From TH-plancto1 sp043777375 (GTDB taxonomy: Bacteria > Planctomycetota > Planctomycetia > Planctomycetales > Planctomycetaceae), in contig JAYWHX010000009.1 in NCBI GenBank assembly GCA_043777375.1, positions 1 through 64,000 of the forward strand: a DNA stretch of 64,000 nt. Reading direction: 5' to 3'. The notes under the pieces are model-generated. The model was given only the letters and a program-made list of their open reading frames with translations, was not told where the DNA came from and ran no database searches. Shown here one piece after another: positions 38,784-47,673 of the stretch. The position numbers were made by a program, and so were the translations under genes. How positions within the stretch are numbered: the stretch's first letter is position 1; every line of letters begins with the position of its first letter.

Positions 38784-39137
38784 ATGGCCAGCACTGTTGA
38801 TTGGTATTACCACCGCAAAGGCTGCGTCACTTGCCAGAAGATGGACGCCTTGCTGACCTCGCTCGAGATCACTGCGAAGGAAGTTGTCTCCGCGAACAAG
38901 ATCAAGCTGGGGGTTCCCGAAGCTTTGGAACTGGTCGGTCCCTGTACGAAATTGGTCGTCAGCAAGGGGACCAAAGCGTTCGAGATTGATCTGAAGAAGG
39001 ATCCCAAGACCGCTGCGGAACTGCAGGCACTGATCATCGGACCGACGGGCAATCTGCGTGCCCCGACGATTCGTAAAGGCAAGACCCTCTATGTGGGGTT
39101 CCATCTAGAAACATTTACAGCTGCCTTGGGCGGGTAA
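38784..39137 (+). CDS. ArsC/Spx-like thioredoxin-fold protein
   Basis: A 117-residue thioredoxin-fold protein of the arsenate reductase family. It has a CxxC pair near the N-terminus (GCVTC, Cys14 and Cys17) and the family ending APTIRKGKTLYVGFHLETF, in which the conserved Pro is followed by a charged strand. Most members reduce arsenate or act as redox regulators (Spx); planctomycete versions of unknown role are common. No arsenic resistance genes are nearby, so arsenate reduction is not claimed. It is divergent from the GH57 gene. Confidence 0.82.
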   Translation: MASTVDWYYHRKGCVTCQKMDALLTSLEITAKEVVSANKIKLGVPEALELVGPCTKLVVSKGTKAFEIDLKKDPKTAAELQALIIGPTGNLRAPTIRKGKTLYVGFHLETFTAALGG

Positions 39138-39176
39138 TCGGCGAGTGTCTGGCGTGAGCCGGATGGTCATCGGAAC

Positions 39177-40772
39177 TCAGTTCTCAGCTCCCTTGGCGAT
39201 CAATCGCAATCCGATCCCATAGTGAGTGAGGGCCACGATCAGCAGATGACCGATAATCAGCAAGATCATCCAGGCGTAGAGGACACCCTGGCCGCTATTG
39301 CCTCCGATGCCCATGGCGCCGAGTGCCATGAGAATCCACGCGAGGAGATTCGTGAAGAAGGTGACTCCGACTCCCAGGATGATGGCAATTGGCCACGCTG
39401 CCCAAGTGACGGAAATTGAAAAGAAGGTGACCAGATGAAGTGCCGCGAGAACCGTCGCCAATCCATAGGCGATGAACAGAATCGCTTCGGGTTCCCGACT
39501 GAGGTCCGCGAGCAGTTCGCCGATAAAGGGAATCGAAGCGAGGCAGAGGACACTCACTGTCGGAATCAGCCCGAGCATGGAACCCGCGATCTTCGAGTAA
39601 GCAATCTCCGGCAGCGTCTTGGGCAGAGTCAACAGCGTCGACCACGTATGGTCATTGAGTTCCGGTCGAAATAGCTTGGCCGCCAAAAAGCACAGCTCCA
39701 GCGGCAGCAGTGCCCAGAAAATGATGTTGGCCAGAATAATACAGGAGGTCTCGAACTCATCGAAATAGTCAGTGCTATACATCGTATTGAGATACAAGAT
39801 GATGCCGAACAGCACTCCGTACAGGACAAATTTGAGGAGGACCGATTTGTGCCCGCCACCGACCTGTCGAAAGTCTTTCCAACCGAGTGCCCAGTTCCAC
39901 GCTGTGGCCGAGGTGCGAGTCTTCCGCGTCAGCAGTCGCGAGATCAAACTCGGACCCTGTGATCCACCGCTCATGTGACGCATCGTGGCCGGATCAAAGA
40001 TGATCCAGGCGAAGAGGAACAGCACTACTCCACCCACAAGGTTCGAAATCACCTGCGGACTCCAGGCATCCCCCTGGAAAGAAGTCGACAGGATCGACCC
40101 CCACAGCTGACCACTGGCCGACCAGCTGTTGAGGGGACTGACCACCTCCTCACGAAATGATTGGACTGTTGCTTGAGCGATCAGTCCCTTCGACGCGCCA
40201 AGTTCTAGAGCGGCCCAGCAGAACGCGGGCAGGATTCTGGCGGCGATCATTACTGCAAAGGTCCACGCACACGCCTTGGCACTATTCGGGTTCAAGACCG
40301 ACGACAGCAAACCCAGATTGCCGACCAAGACCAGATGCGCCAGTAGTAGCAGATAGCTGGCCCAGATTTGCTGCCAGGAGACTCCGCCCAGCGTGACGGT
40401 CAGCCACGTAAACGGAAACTGGATCGAGATCAGCACCAGCGCTGCCAGCATCCGGGGCAACCACTTTCCAAGCAGTAGTGACAACGGACTGACATTCGCC
40501 ATACGCAATAGGCCCAGCGTCTGCTGCTCGGTCTCTTCACTGATGGCAATCGAGAAGAACGTCCCACCCGCCAGAGTCACGAAGACCCAGTTGGCCCACG
40601 TCATCCAGTAGAACATCAAGCGTCCCGGCGCCGACTCGAACTGCAGAGCGCTCAGTCCCATCAGCAGGATGAGCACCACAACACTAGCCAGTCCCGCACG
40701 GAACAGATGGCTTTTGATGTCGCGAGATTCCGTCCGCAAGGCCCGGACCAGCAGTGCCAGAGTTTTGTTCAT
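39177..40772 (-). CDS. ABC-2 type exporter permease
   Basis: Membrane subunit of an ABC exporter, 531 residues with about twelve helices. The first segment (RLMFYWMTWANWVFVTLAGG) and the loop SEETEQQTLGLLRMANVSPLSLLLGKW are typical of ABC-2 permeases such as GldF/NosY relatives. The second half repeats the pattern (LLPLELCFLAAKLFRPEL, TLLTLPKTLPEIAYSKI), so it may be an internal duplication. The start overlaps the stop of the ATPase gene (ATGA), so the two are coupled. Third gene of a three-gene operon (43684 to 39177). Confidence 0.88.
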   Translation of the reverse strand: MNKTLALLVRALRTESRDIKSHLFRAGLASVVVLILLMGLSALQFESAPGRLMFYWMTWANWVFVTLAGGTFFSIAISEETEQQTLGLLRMANVSPLSLLLGKWLPRMLAALVLISIQFPFTWLTVTLGGVSWQQIWASYLLLLAHLVLVGNLGLLSSVLNPNSAKACAWTFAVMIAARILPAFCWAALELGASKGLIAQATVQSFREEVVSPLNSWSASGQLWGSILSTSFQGDAWSPQVISNLVGGVVLFLFAWIIFDPATMRHMSGGSQGPSLISRLLTRKTRTSATAWNWALGWKDFRQVGGGHKSVLLKFVLYGVLFGIILYLNTMYSTDYFDEFETSCIILANIIFWALLPLELCFLAAKLFRPELNDHTWSTLLTLPKTLPEIAYSKIAGSMLGLIPTVSVLCLASIPFIGELLADLSREPEAILFIAYGLATVLAALHLVTFFSISVTWAAWPIAIILGVGVTFFTNLLAWILMALGAMGIGGNSGQGVLYAWMILLIIGHLLIVALTHYGIGLRLIAKGAEN

Positions 40773-41716
40773 GTCCGCACGCCCCGCTCCGTCAGGTCCA
40801 TGAACGCATCATTCAGCTTCCGCTGGTCACGCTGGAATCCCGCAATCGGAACACCCATCGCCAGCAGTTGGGTCAGCATCGAGTTCGCGTCGATGTCCGC
40901 CGCGTCGGCAGTTAGCCGGAATTCCGGCTTGCCCTCGACCGGTTCAACAGTGGCGACCCCCTTCAAGGCGGGGAGCCGCGTCGCCCATTGCTCGGTGTCG
41001 ACCTCAATGCGCAGTCGATACACCGGGTGGCCTTCTTGAGCGTACAGCAGGTCATCCATGTGTCCGCTGTACTTCGTCATGCCGCGATCGATGATCGTGA
41101 CGCTATCACACAGCTCAGCCAGCTCGCTGAGGATGTGGCTGCTGATGAAGATCGTTTTCCCCATCCGCCGCAGCTCGCGCAGGATTTCCATCAGCTCGAT
41201 GCGGGCGCGCGGGTCGAGACCGGATGCGGGTTCATCGAGCAGCAACAGATCCGGGTCGTTAACCAGCACGCGGGCGAGGCTCACTCGTTGCTGCATCCCG
41301 CGAGAGAGACCTTGAATGAGATCATCCTTGCGGCCTTCCATATCGGTCAGCGACAGTACATCACCGACGATGACCTCGCGGCGTTTCGACACATGGCCAT
41401 ACGCAGCTGCGAAGAAGTCGAGGTACTCATAGACGGTCATCTGCTTGTACATGCTGAAGTGGTCGGGCATGTATCCGAGCTTCTGGCGGATGGCCTTCAC
41501 ATCGGTGCGGACATCCATGCCGAAGACGCGAATACGCCCAGTCTGCGGTCGCAACAGAGTGCAGATCAGCTTCAGCGTGGTTGTTTTGCCGGCCCCGTTC
41601 GGCCCGACGAAGCCGTGGAGCGTCCCCGCCCCGACCTCGAAGCTGATGCCATTGAGGGCGCGATGATCTTTGAACAGGTGAGTGACTTTTTCGACTTCAA
41701 TGACGGGGGAGCTCAT
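40769..41716 (-). CDS. ABC exporter ATPase subunit
   Basis: Nucleotide-binding subunit of 315 residues for the ABC-2 permease that follows. Walker A is GPNGAGKTTT, the signature is LSRGMQQR (a variant with Arg-Gly-Met), Walker B is LLLLDEPASGLD, and the switch His is in ISSHILSEL. The C-terminal 90 residues form an added domain as in NatA/GldA-type ATPases. ATG 41716 has AGGA upstream. Its stop overlaps the permease start, and it is 69 bases after the gene for the membrane protein at 41786. Confidence 0.92.
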   Translation of the reverse strand: MSSPVIEVEKVTHLFKDHRALNGISFEVGAGTLHGFVGPNGAGKTTTLKLICTLLRPQTGRIRVFGMDVRTDVKAIRQKLGYMPDHFSMYKQMTVYEYLDFFAAAYGHVSKRREVIVGDVLSLTDMEGRKDDLIQGLSRGMQQRVSLARVLVNDPDLLLLDEPASGLDPRARIELMEILRELRRMGKTIFISSHILSELAELCDSVTIIDRGMTKYSGHMDDLLYAQEGHPVYRLRIEVDTEQWATRLPALKGVATVEPVEGKPEFRLTADAADIDANSMLTQLLAMGVPIAGFQRDQRKLNDAFMDLTERGVRT

Positions 41717-41785
41717 GGGAAGTCCTGTGGGAGTCGGGAAGTAGCAGAAGTCGTCAGACTTCTGCCGTGTCATGTCTTCAACACA

Positions 41786-43684
41786 TTAAGGAGCGGCGAT
41801 TGTCGCCATCGACGGGTCGACTTGCGAAACGAACAACACCTGTCCCGAGGCCTTGTATTCACTGGGCAGAAACTCGGCCGGAGCAGCGGCGTAGACCAGG
41901 ATCTGCCCCCCTTCAAACACGGTTGTTGCGGACGAGGGGACCGCGATGGGTTGAGATGGATCGATGTAGCCCCCGAAATTCGTCGCGATCGCTGCCGAAG
42001 TCGCGGCTTGCACCAAGTAGGCGACCAGGTTCTTCTTGAGCTGCTCGGGGGCGAGGCGACTCCATCCATAGTCTGGCTGTGCTTGAAACACGGTGGAGGC
42101 CAGCTGTGAAGGGGTCGAGTTTTCCCAGAGCGTCCCATTGGATGTCAGCGTCCAGATGTTTCCCGCCGAGAGCAGATAGACTTGTGAGTCACCGGGAATT
42201 CCCGCTCCCAGCTGGACCGCGATCTTTTGAATCCCTGGATTCAGTTCCAAGGCTTTCACTTGGATCGTGTAATCCCCCTTCGTCGGGAGGATGGCCGACT
42301 CCTGGTAGGCACAGGCGGAGAAAGGTGGGATGTCGGCCCCGACACCGGCTTGAGGGCGATTCATCATCATCGCGTTGCCGGAGAATTCCGTGCCCGACTC
42401 TAGGCTAAAGACCGCTCCCTCTCCGTGTGCGGGAATGGAATATGCCCCGCCCTCGGTCACGAACAGGCTCCCGCATTTTCGCAGCGAGACGCGCTGATTC
42501 CCAAGCGGATGGGCGATGATCATTTCCCGCAGCCCGGTCGATTCGTTGTACCCTCGCTTGCCGATCTCGGCATAAAACCAGCTGAAGAGGACGACCGTTC
42601 CCAGGATCATCGCATACGTCAGGCGGAAATCGCCCCGCTTGCGACCGATCAGCCAGATCCCCGGAAATAGAATCAGCAGATAGACGAAGGCCAAAATAAA
42701 AATCAGCACCCAGTTGTGATCGGGACGCACCATGCTCCGCATCGTCTGGAACAGCTGGGTCATCCCCGTGGTGGCCGGGTCATTGCCATAGTTTTGAGTC
42801 GCGTAAGGGTTATTCGGATCGATGGTGGACTGAGCCACCTCGGTGATCAAGCCGGGAATCTGTCCGGCATCCTGGACGATCCCCTGTCGCAGCACAACGC
42901 CTTGCCCGACCAGGAAACGATCCGCTGGCAGGTTGAGTTCTTCGAGTGGAGAGGGGAAGTCGAGCGGCTTTCCATCACGATCGTTGATGAGATACAGGCG
43001 ACCCCCGCGCCCCAGCCAGTCCCGAAACGCCCGTCGTCGTACCTCATCCCAGCGCGGAACATGGTCCAGCACAACACTCCCAAGAGCCTCAGTCCCCGCT
43101 GCTCCGATCGGAAAATCGCTCTCTTGAAACGCCTCAATCCCCTTGAGCAGAGAGGAGACTCCTTGATCGGTGTAAAACTGAACAGCCACCGGGGCTGACA
43201 CTTCTCGCTTCGAATGCGGAAACTCAAAACGTTCGGACCCCGATGCCCCCCAGCTGACTTCCCAATCGAGCATCTGACTGGTGACATACGGCATAAACTG
43301 GATCGTCCGCGTCTCACCGGAGCCGACATACACGCCCAGATCGATGCAGGGAGTGTTATCGCCGCGACCAATTCCGCCCGTCGGCCTCAGCTGGACATCC
43401 CCCTGATACGGTTCCGGTGTGGGATTGTGCAGATCGATCGAGCAGAGATTAAAGGCGTTACGTTTGACGGCACCGTTGAAGCCCCAGCGAACATCGCGGA
43501 ACTCGAGCGCGTGGGCCAGCCCGGCACTCCATGTGAAAAGCAGCAGACATAAAGCGACTGGCAGCACCCTAGCCCGCCCTGATCGGGGTCGCTTCCAAAG
43601 AATGGAAGTGAAGCCAGCGGCTCCGCTGTCTGCGGACACGGTCGATGAGTCGTGCATGAATTTGGGCCCCGGGTGATGAATCAT
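41786..43684 (-). CDS. Membrane-anchored protein of unknown function, partner of ABC exporter
   Basis: I do not recognise a named family. The 632-residue protein has an internal signal anchor (LPVALCLLLFTWSAGLAHA, about 42-60), a large outer domain beginning EFRDVRWGFNGAVKRNAF, and a segment RAFRDWLGRGGRLYLINDRD that resembles the Rossmann-like domain of planctomycete membrane regulators. Two helices lie near 320-375 (NWVLIFILAFVYLLILFPG, LTYAMILGTVVLFSWF), and a beta-rich C-terminal part follows. As the first gene of an operon with an ABC ATPase and permease, it may be an accessory exporter component. The start is uncertain (ATG 43684 or 43657). Confidence 0.75.
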   Translation of the reverse strand: MIHHPGPKFMHDSSTVSADSGAAGFTSILWKRPRSGRARVLPVALCLLLFTWSAGLAHALEFRDVRWGFNGAVKRNAFNLCSIDLHNPTPEPYQGDVQLRPTGGIGRGDNTPCIDLGVYVGSGETRTIQFMPYVTSQMLDWEVSWGASGSERFEFPHSKREVSAPVAVQFYTDQGVSSLLKGIEAFQESDFPIGAAGTEALGSVVLDHVPRWDEVRRRAFRDWLGRGGRLYLINDRDGKPLDFPSPLEELNLPADRFLVGQGVVLRQGIVQDAGQIPGLITEVAQSTIDPNNPYATQNYGNDPATTGMTQLFQTMRSMVRPDHNWVLIFILAFVYLLILFPGIWLIGRKRGDFRLTYAMILGTVVLFSWFYAEIGKRGYNESTGLREMIIAHPLGNQRVSLRKCGSLFVTEGGAYSIPAHGEGAVFSLESGTEFSGNAMMMNRPQAGVGADIPPFSACAYQESAILPTKGDYTIQVKALELNPGIQKIAVQLGAGIPGDSQVYLLSAGNIWTLTSNGTLWENSTPSQLASTVFQAQPDYGWSRLAPEQLKKNLVAYLVQAATSAAIATNFGGYIDPSQPIAVPSSATTVFEGGQILVYAAAPAEFLPSEYKASGQVLFVSQVDPSMATIAAP

Positions 43685-43961
43685 CTACGACACAACGCAC
43701 GCAGGTGTGGGAAAGATCACGGAATGATACTGCCACTTCGTCAGAATTTCGCGGGTGGCCCCTGTCGAGTCGATCTGGGTGCGTGTGTCAGAAAACGAGG
43801 CGGGAATCCGAAATTCACCACAGAGGCATGGAGACACAGCGAAATGCAAGTTTCCGGCCGATGATTGAGGTCACTCTTATCCTCTCTCTGCTTTCCGAGC
43901 GAGACTAGACTCGCTACCGTGCGACACCAGACCAAATTTCCCTTCGCCGAGGATGGGTGAC

Positions 43962-44921
43962 ATGCTGAGTATCATCGTCCCCGTGCTCAACGAGGCGGAA
44001 AGCCTGCGAGAGCTCTTGGCGCAGATCGCGAAGAGCTGCGCGGGATGCAACCAGCCGTTCGAGCTGATCTTCATCGATGATGGGTCGACCGACGGCTCGT
44101 GGAAGCTGATTCAAGATCTCGCCTTGGCTCATCCCGAGGTCGGAGCGATTCGCTTCCGCCGTAATTTCGGCAAGGCGGCTGCACTCACTGCGGGCATGCG
44201 AGCGGCGCGAGGCGAACTGATCCTGATGATGGATGCCGACTTGCAGGACGACCCGGCGGAGATCCCGGCATTTCTCCGTAAGTTGAATGACGGTTTCGAT
44301 GTCATCAACGGATGGAAGGAGCGGCGACTCGACCCGTGGCACAAGGTCTATCCCAGCAAAGTCTTCAACGGCATGATCGGCTGGATGACCGGGCTGTGGT
44401 TGCATGACCACAACTGCGGCTTGAAATTGTTTCGCGCCGACGTGGCCAAAGAGATCCGGTTGTATGGAGAGTTGCACCGCTTTATCCCGGTCTTGGCTCA
44501 TGCTCGAGGATTCAAGGTCGCGGAACTGGCGATTAAGCACCGGGAACGAAAGTATGGGTATTCAAAATACGGCGTCCGCCGCTTCATGCGCGGGTTCCTC
44601 GATTTGCTGACGGTGAAATTCCTGACGGGATTTGGTCAACGGCCACAGCACATGCTGGGGGCGTTCGGCCTCGGGTGCTTTGCCTTCGGCCTGCTGGGGA
44701 TGGGCTGGTTAAGTATGCTGTGGGTGCTGATGAACGTCGTGGGGCTGCTGAAGGTCTCCCCGATTGGATCACGTCCACTGCTGTTTTATTCAATGGGTGC
44801 CATGTTACTGGGAGCGCAAGCCATCTCGCTGGGCCTGCTGGCGGAGTTGATAGTGGCTTACACGGGGCGAGAGCAGGATACGTTTAGTGTGCGCGAGCAG
44901 GTGCCGCCTCGCAGTGAGTGA
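43962..44921 (+). CDS. Glycosyltransferase family 2, undecaprenyl/dolichyl-phosphate type
   Basis: GT2 protein of 319 residues that probably moves a sugar from a nucleotide donor to a polyprenyl phosphate. The catalytic domain has MLSIIVPVLNEAESL, IFIDDGSTDGSW, FRRNFGKAAALTAGM and LMMDADLQDDP with the metal-binding DAD. HDHNCGLKLFRADV follows. Two C-terminal helices (about 230-300) anchor it, as in GtrB/DPM-like enzymes. ATG 43962 is chosen because GAGGA lies seven bases upstream; ATG 43953 would add three residues. It is divergent from the ABC operon and convergent with the kinase gene. Confidence 0.93.
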   Translation: MLSIIVPVLNEAESLRELLAQIAKSCAGCNQPFELIFIDDGSTDGSWKLIQDLALAHPEVGAIRFRRNFGKAAALTAGMRAARGELILMMDADLQDDPAEIPAFLRKLNDGFDVINGWKERRLDPWHKVYPSKVFNGMIGWMTGLWLHDHNCGLKLFRADVAKEIRLYGELHRFIPVLAHARGFKVAELAIKHRERKYGYSKYGVRRFMRGFLDLLTVKFLTGFGQRPQHMLGAFGLGCFAFGLLGMGWLSMLWVLMNVVGLLKVSPIGSRPLLFYSMGAMLLGAQAISLGLLAELIVAYTGREQDTFSVREQVPPRSE

Positions 44922-44925
44922 GCGA

Positions 44926-45561
44926 TCAGCTGTCAGCGTTCAGCCAGACGGAATTCGGCGGATGAAGAGCCTCTCGCAGGTTGACCCAGCGAATGGGGGT
45001 TCCGGGGGGAGTCCATTGAGCGAACTGGGGATCGACCAGTTCGAACTGCGTCGCCAGCGCTAAGGAATCCGGACAGGCGACGGACTTCAACAACCAGAGC
45101 GACTCGGCGTTCGTGAGGGCTGCGATCCAGGCGGCGATCGTATCGGTTGTCGTGTGCCAGGTGGGCGGTGGAGTTGCAGCCTCGCTCATGGCAGCTGCGT
45201 CGAACCACTCGCGAGCGATCACGAGGGGAAAACGGTCCTGCTGCCAGGCGACCTCGAATTCCTCCCGGTGCGCGAGGCGCGCCGGGGGCCACAGGGACTC
45301 CAACAATCGCGCCGTAAGCACTAAGGAATCCAGAGCCAGCCAGTGCGCCCGATCCTCGCCCAGCTGGTGCTGCTGGTCCCACTCCCGCACCAGATTCGCA
45401 GCGGCCCCTCCGCCAACCAACAGCAGCGGGCGTGGCCCCCATTCCGCTCGCAGCTGGTCAAGACGCTGTGCCAAATCCGGCAGGTCGAGTAGGCTCCCGC
45501 CGAGCTTGATGATGGCAGTGGGTGAGAGGTGCGAGTTTTTATGACCAGGGTCTGCGGGCAT
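44926..45561 (-). CDS. Amino acid kinase family protein, MfnE-like
   Basis: A 211-residue protein with the amino-acid kinase fold: AIIKLGGSLLD at the N-terminus, LLVGGGAAANLVREWD (phosphate-binding Gly loop) near residue 50, and WHTTTDTIAAWIAALTNAE before ESLWLLKSV near 135-160. The short size and the Thr-Thr-Asp pattern match the branch that includes archaeal MfnE, which phosphorylates aminomethylfuran phosphate for methanofuran, better than aspartokinase or UMP kinase. Planctomycetes carry archaeal-type C1 cofactor genes, so a role in methanofuran-like cofactor synthesis is plausible, but no other C1 gene is in the window. This assignment is inference. Confidence 0.62.
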   Translation of the reverse strand: MPADPGHKNSHLSPTAIIKLGGSLLDLPDLAQRLDQLRAEWGPRPLLLVGGGAAANLVREWDQQHQLGEDRAHWLALDSLVLTARLLESLWPPARLAHREEFEVAWQQDRFPLVIAREWFDAAAMSEAATPPPTWHTTTDTIAAWIAALTNAESLWLLKSVACPDSLALATQFELVDPQFAQWTPPGTPIRWVNLREALHPPNSVWLNADS

Positions 45562-45628
45562 GGACCTGAGACTTGAATTTGGCGGTTGGCTTTCGAACGA
45601 AGTCGAGCCAGGTGAGGCGTCTGATTTG

Positions 45629-45696
45629 CGCTCTCCCTCGCTGACGCGTCGGGCTATTGCGCATTCAGTCGCCCGACGCGTCAGCGAGGGAGAGCG
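45629..45696. repeat. Perfect 26-bp inverted repeat
   Basis: Left arm 45629-45654 (CGCTCTCCCTCGCTGACGCG onward) and right arm 45671-45696 are exactly complementary around a 16-base loop. A further 6-bp outer stem (GCGTCT at 45617 and AGACGC at 45703) flanks it, separated by six-base bulges. It resembles dispersed repeats I associate with planctomycete genomes (recollection, unchecked). Confidence 0.88.
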
Positions 45697-45771
45697 GAAG
45701 AAAGACGCTTGAGTTCAATTGAGGCAGATGCGATATGAAATCGAGAGGAGAACCTCTCTCTGGAATGCAGA

Positions 45772-45795
45772 GAGCTCAGCAGGAGCTTCGCCCTA
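45772..45795. repeat. Single unit of dispersed repeat (AGCTCAGCAGGAGCTTCGCCC)
   Basis: The unit matches one arm of the 53480-53562 inverted repeat with a few changes (TCAGCAGGAGCTTCGCCCT against TCGGCAGGAGCCTCGCCCT). A diverged unit is also present near 33080. Confidence 0.55.
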
Positions 45796-45814
45796 CTTTC
45801 CTGCGGAAATGCAA

Positions 45815-45842
45815 ACAGGCTCACGGAGATCCGTGAGCCTGT
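45815..45842. terminator. Hairpin after the 45888 gene
   Basis: ACAGGCTCACGGA and TCCGTGAGCCTGT form a 13-bp perfect stem with a minimal loop, 46 bases after the stop codon of the minus-strand secreted protein gene. No T-run follows, so termination is a guess. Confidence 0.5.
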
Positions 45843-45887
45843 GCGACTGCTGCATCACGACGGCGGAGTCAACCGCCGGAGCTCAAA

Positions 45888-47621
45888 CTACTCATCGGCA
45901 CCGAACACGAAGTTCTCCGAGAAGACACCCTTCTCGTCCGGAATCGTGTAACCGCCAGAGATCGAAAAGAACTTGGCGATCTGGTCGAAGTCGGGCAGGA
46001 TGCTGGCGTCAAACTGACCTTCGGTCAGACCATCGAGCTTGCCGCTCTTGACCTGCTCATAAGTCGGCTTCAGCTGCTTGGCCAGATCGGAGAAGGTAAT
46101 CATCGAAACCTTCGAGGGCATCAACTTGACCAGCTGGCGGTAATCCTTAGATTCGGACAGCGTGTCATCACCACTGCTACTGGGGCGAAGAGACGCTTCC
46201 AGCATGTCGGCGTGGGTCGAGAAGAACAAGTGGTCCTTCGCGATCGCAAATGCCGGGGACATGTCTGGGGTCGGAGCTTCAATGTCATAAACCTTCTGGC
46301 CTTCGAACTCGCGTTCGGTGACATTGGACCCCGCTGTTTTCAGGATGGCATTCAATGTCTCCTGAAATTTTGACGAATCCTTTAGCTTGACTGCAACCAG
46401 AATCTTCTGGGCTATTTGCTGCGATTCAGGATTGATATCGCTCAGCATCACAATCGGGCCGTCCAGTTGATCGATCAGATCGTCTTTCGGGTGGAATCCC
46501 AACTTCTGTGCAGCTTGCGCCACCTGCTGTTCAGCGGCACCGGGCTGATTCATCAAAGTGTCTGCCATTTCGGTCAGAGCCGCATATGCACCGGGTGCAT
46601 CCCAGTTCATCGCGGTGTACTGGGGAGTCTCTGCACCGACCCAGGCTGGTGGAGCCAGGTCCGTCGCGGGGAATTCAAAGGCCCGCAACATGCCTGCTGT
46701 CGGTTGGTCGACGTACATCAGGCTCCGAGAGTGCATATCGTATCCGCCTTCGGCCAGATCGATGTTGCCACCCACTGCCTTGAACTTGTCGAGTCCCAGA
46801 GTTGGGAGGTAAGCGGAAACCATCAGTGCCTGAGTCGAGAGTTCTTCGCTGGCATTCAGCCCAGCAGTCAACAGGCCGATCGGGTCGATGTACCACTCCA
46901 TCACGGAATCGTCATCTTCGCGGGTAGCGCACTTGGTGCGGATGTAGCTGTAGACGGGTTCTTCCGCCAGCACGTCATCCGATTCGCCATCCCACCGGCT
47001 GAGGATGTCTTGCAGCACGGACAAATCCGAGCCACCGACGAACATGCCATCTTCCGCGAAGTAGCAGAAGGTATTCTTTGGGCCATCTGCGGAATCGGAT
47101 CCCTGCTTGGGGATTTCGTAGATCGTGACTTCCACTTCGTCGACCGTTTCAGACTTCTTCTCTGCACCGTTCTTCGTCAAGGCTTCGTCCAGCTTGCCGA
47201 GCGCCAGATCGAGAGTCTCTTGGCTGTCGCCGATATCCATCAGCACCACACCTGCCAAATCGCGACCCGCAGGCTGGAGCAGGGCAAACGACACTTCTCC
47301 GGCCGGGAGTTCGAGGAGATCGCTCAGCGGGAAGCCGAGTTCCTTGCCCGCTTCTTCAGAGGCCTTGTTAAAGCCCTCTTCGATCTTGTCGCGAACCTTG
47401 GACATCGAATCGTCTTGGTACATCTTTCCGAAGCCAGTCTTCGGAAGACGTTCCTTCATGTCGGAGATGTCCGAGATGCGGACATGCAACAGCACGCCTG
47501 GAGGAAGCAGCCGGTCTGACGGCGTGACTTCTTCGTCCTGGGCAAACAACGCTGGCACCGCGAGCACCGCGAACAGCGATACGCCACTCAATAGGATTCT
47601 GCGAATCTTCGACAGCAACAT
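45888..47621 (-). CDS. Large secreted protein of unknown function
   Basis: I do not recognise a named family with certainty. The 577-residue product has a signal peptide (LLSGVSLFAVLAVPALFAQ) and an all-soluble body with repeated motifs: LLPPGVLLHVRISDISDMKERL near the start, a helical region (KVRDKIEEGFNKASEEAGKE), FALLQPAGRDLAGVVLMDIGD, and the later echo IVMLSDINPESQQIAQKILV. The general plan resembles DUF3352-type proteins, in which two similar alpha/beta halves follow a leader. ATG 47621 has AAAGGGA upstream; the frame is open to 47717 but the added part is not a leader. It is followed by a strong hairpin. Confidence 0.72.
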   Translation of the reverse strand: MLLSKIRRILLSGVSLFAVLAVPALFAQDEEVTPSDRLLPPGVLLHVRISDISDMKERLPKTGFGKMYQDDSMSKVRDKIEEGFNKASEEAGKELGFPLSDLLELPAGEVSFALLQPAGRDLAGVVLMDIGDSQETLDLALGKLDEALTKNGAEKKSETVDEVEVTIYEIPKQGSDSADGPKNTFCYFAEDGMFVGGSDLSVLQDILSRWDGESDDVLAEEPVYSYIRTKCATREDDDSVMEWYIDPIGLLTAGLNASEELSTQALMVSAYLPTLGLDKFKAVGGNIDLAEGGYDMHSRSLMYVDQPTAGMLRAFEFPATDLAPPAWVGAETPQYTAMNWDAPGAYAALTEMADTLMNQPGAAEQQVAQAAQKLGFHPKDDLIDQLDGPIVMLSDINPESQQIAQKILVAVKLKDSSKFQETLNAILKTAGSNVTEREFEGQKVYDIEAPTPDMSPAFAIAKDHLFFSTHADMLEASLRPSSSGDDTLSESKDYRQLVKLMPSKVSMITFSDLAKQLKPTYEQVKSGKLDGLTEGQFDASILPDFDQIAKFFSISGGYTIPDEKGVFSENFVFGADE

Positions 47622-47658
47622 CCTCGATCCCTTTCCAACGGATGAGAGCAACGTGACC

Positions 47659-47673
47659 GGAGTACAGTACTCC
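47659..47673. promoter_or_regulatory. Possible operator palindrome
   Basis: GGAGTACAGTACTCC is a perfect inverted repeat with one central base. It lies about 40 bases upstream of the start codon of the secreted protein gene at 47621, a position typical of repressor sites. No regulator is identified. Confidence 0.35.

Larger units (their letters stand above)
45562..45887. other. Intergenic region filled with inverted repeats
   Basis: A 326-base gap between the kinase and the secreted protein gene. It contains a 26-bp perfect inverted repeat (45629-45696), a GAGAGG/CCTCTC hairpin (45743-45758), a half-unit of a dispersed repeat (45772-45795) and a terminator-like hairpin (45815-45842). No ORF with protein character is seen. 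Confidence 0.65.

Noticed and set aside
40988..42109. Plus-strand open frame of 373 codons across the ABC ATPase gene
   Set aside because: It is antisense to the ATPase and membrane-protein genes, which have clear family motifs.
43813..43841. Sequence TTCACCACAGAGGCATGGAG before the GT2 gene
   Set aside because: It resembles a common dispersed unit (CACCACAGAG...), but only one imperfect copy is present, so it is not listed as a feature.
46416..47519. Plus-strand open frame of 367 codons across the secreted protein gene
   Set aside because: Antisense to a gene with signal peptide and ribosome-binding site; the composition (many Cys, His, Gln) is that of a shadow frame.
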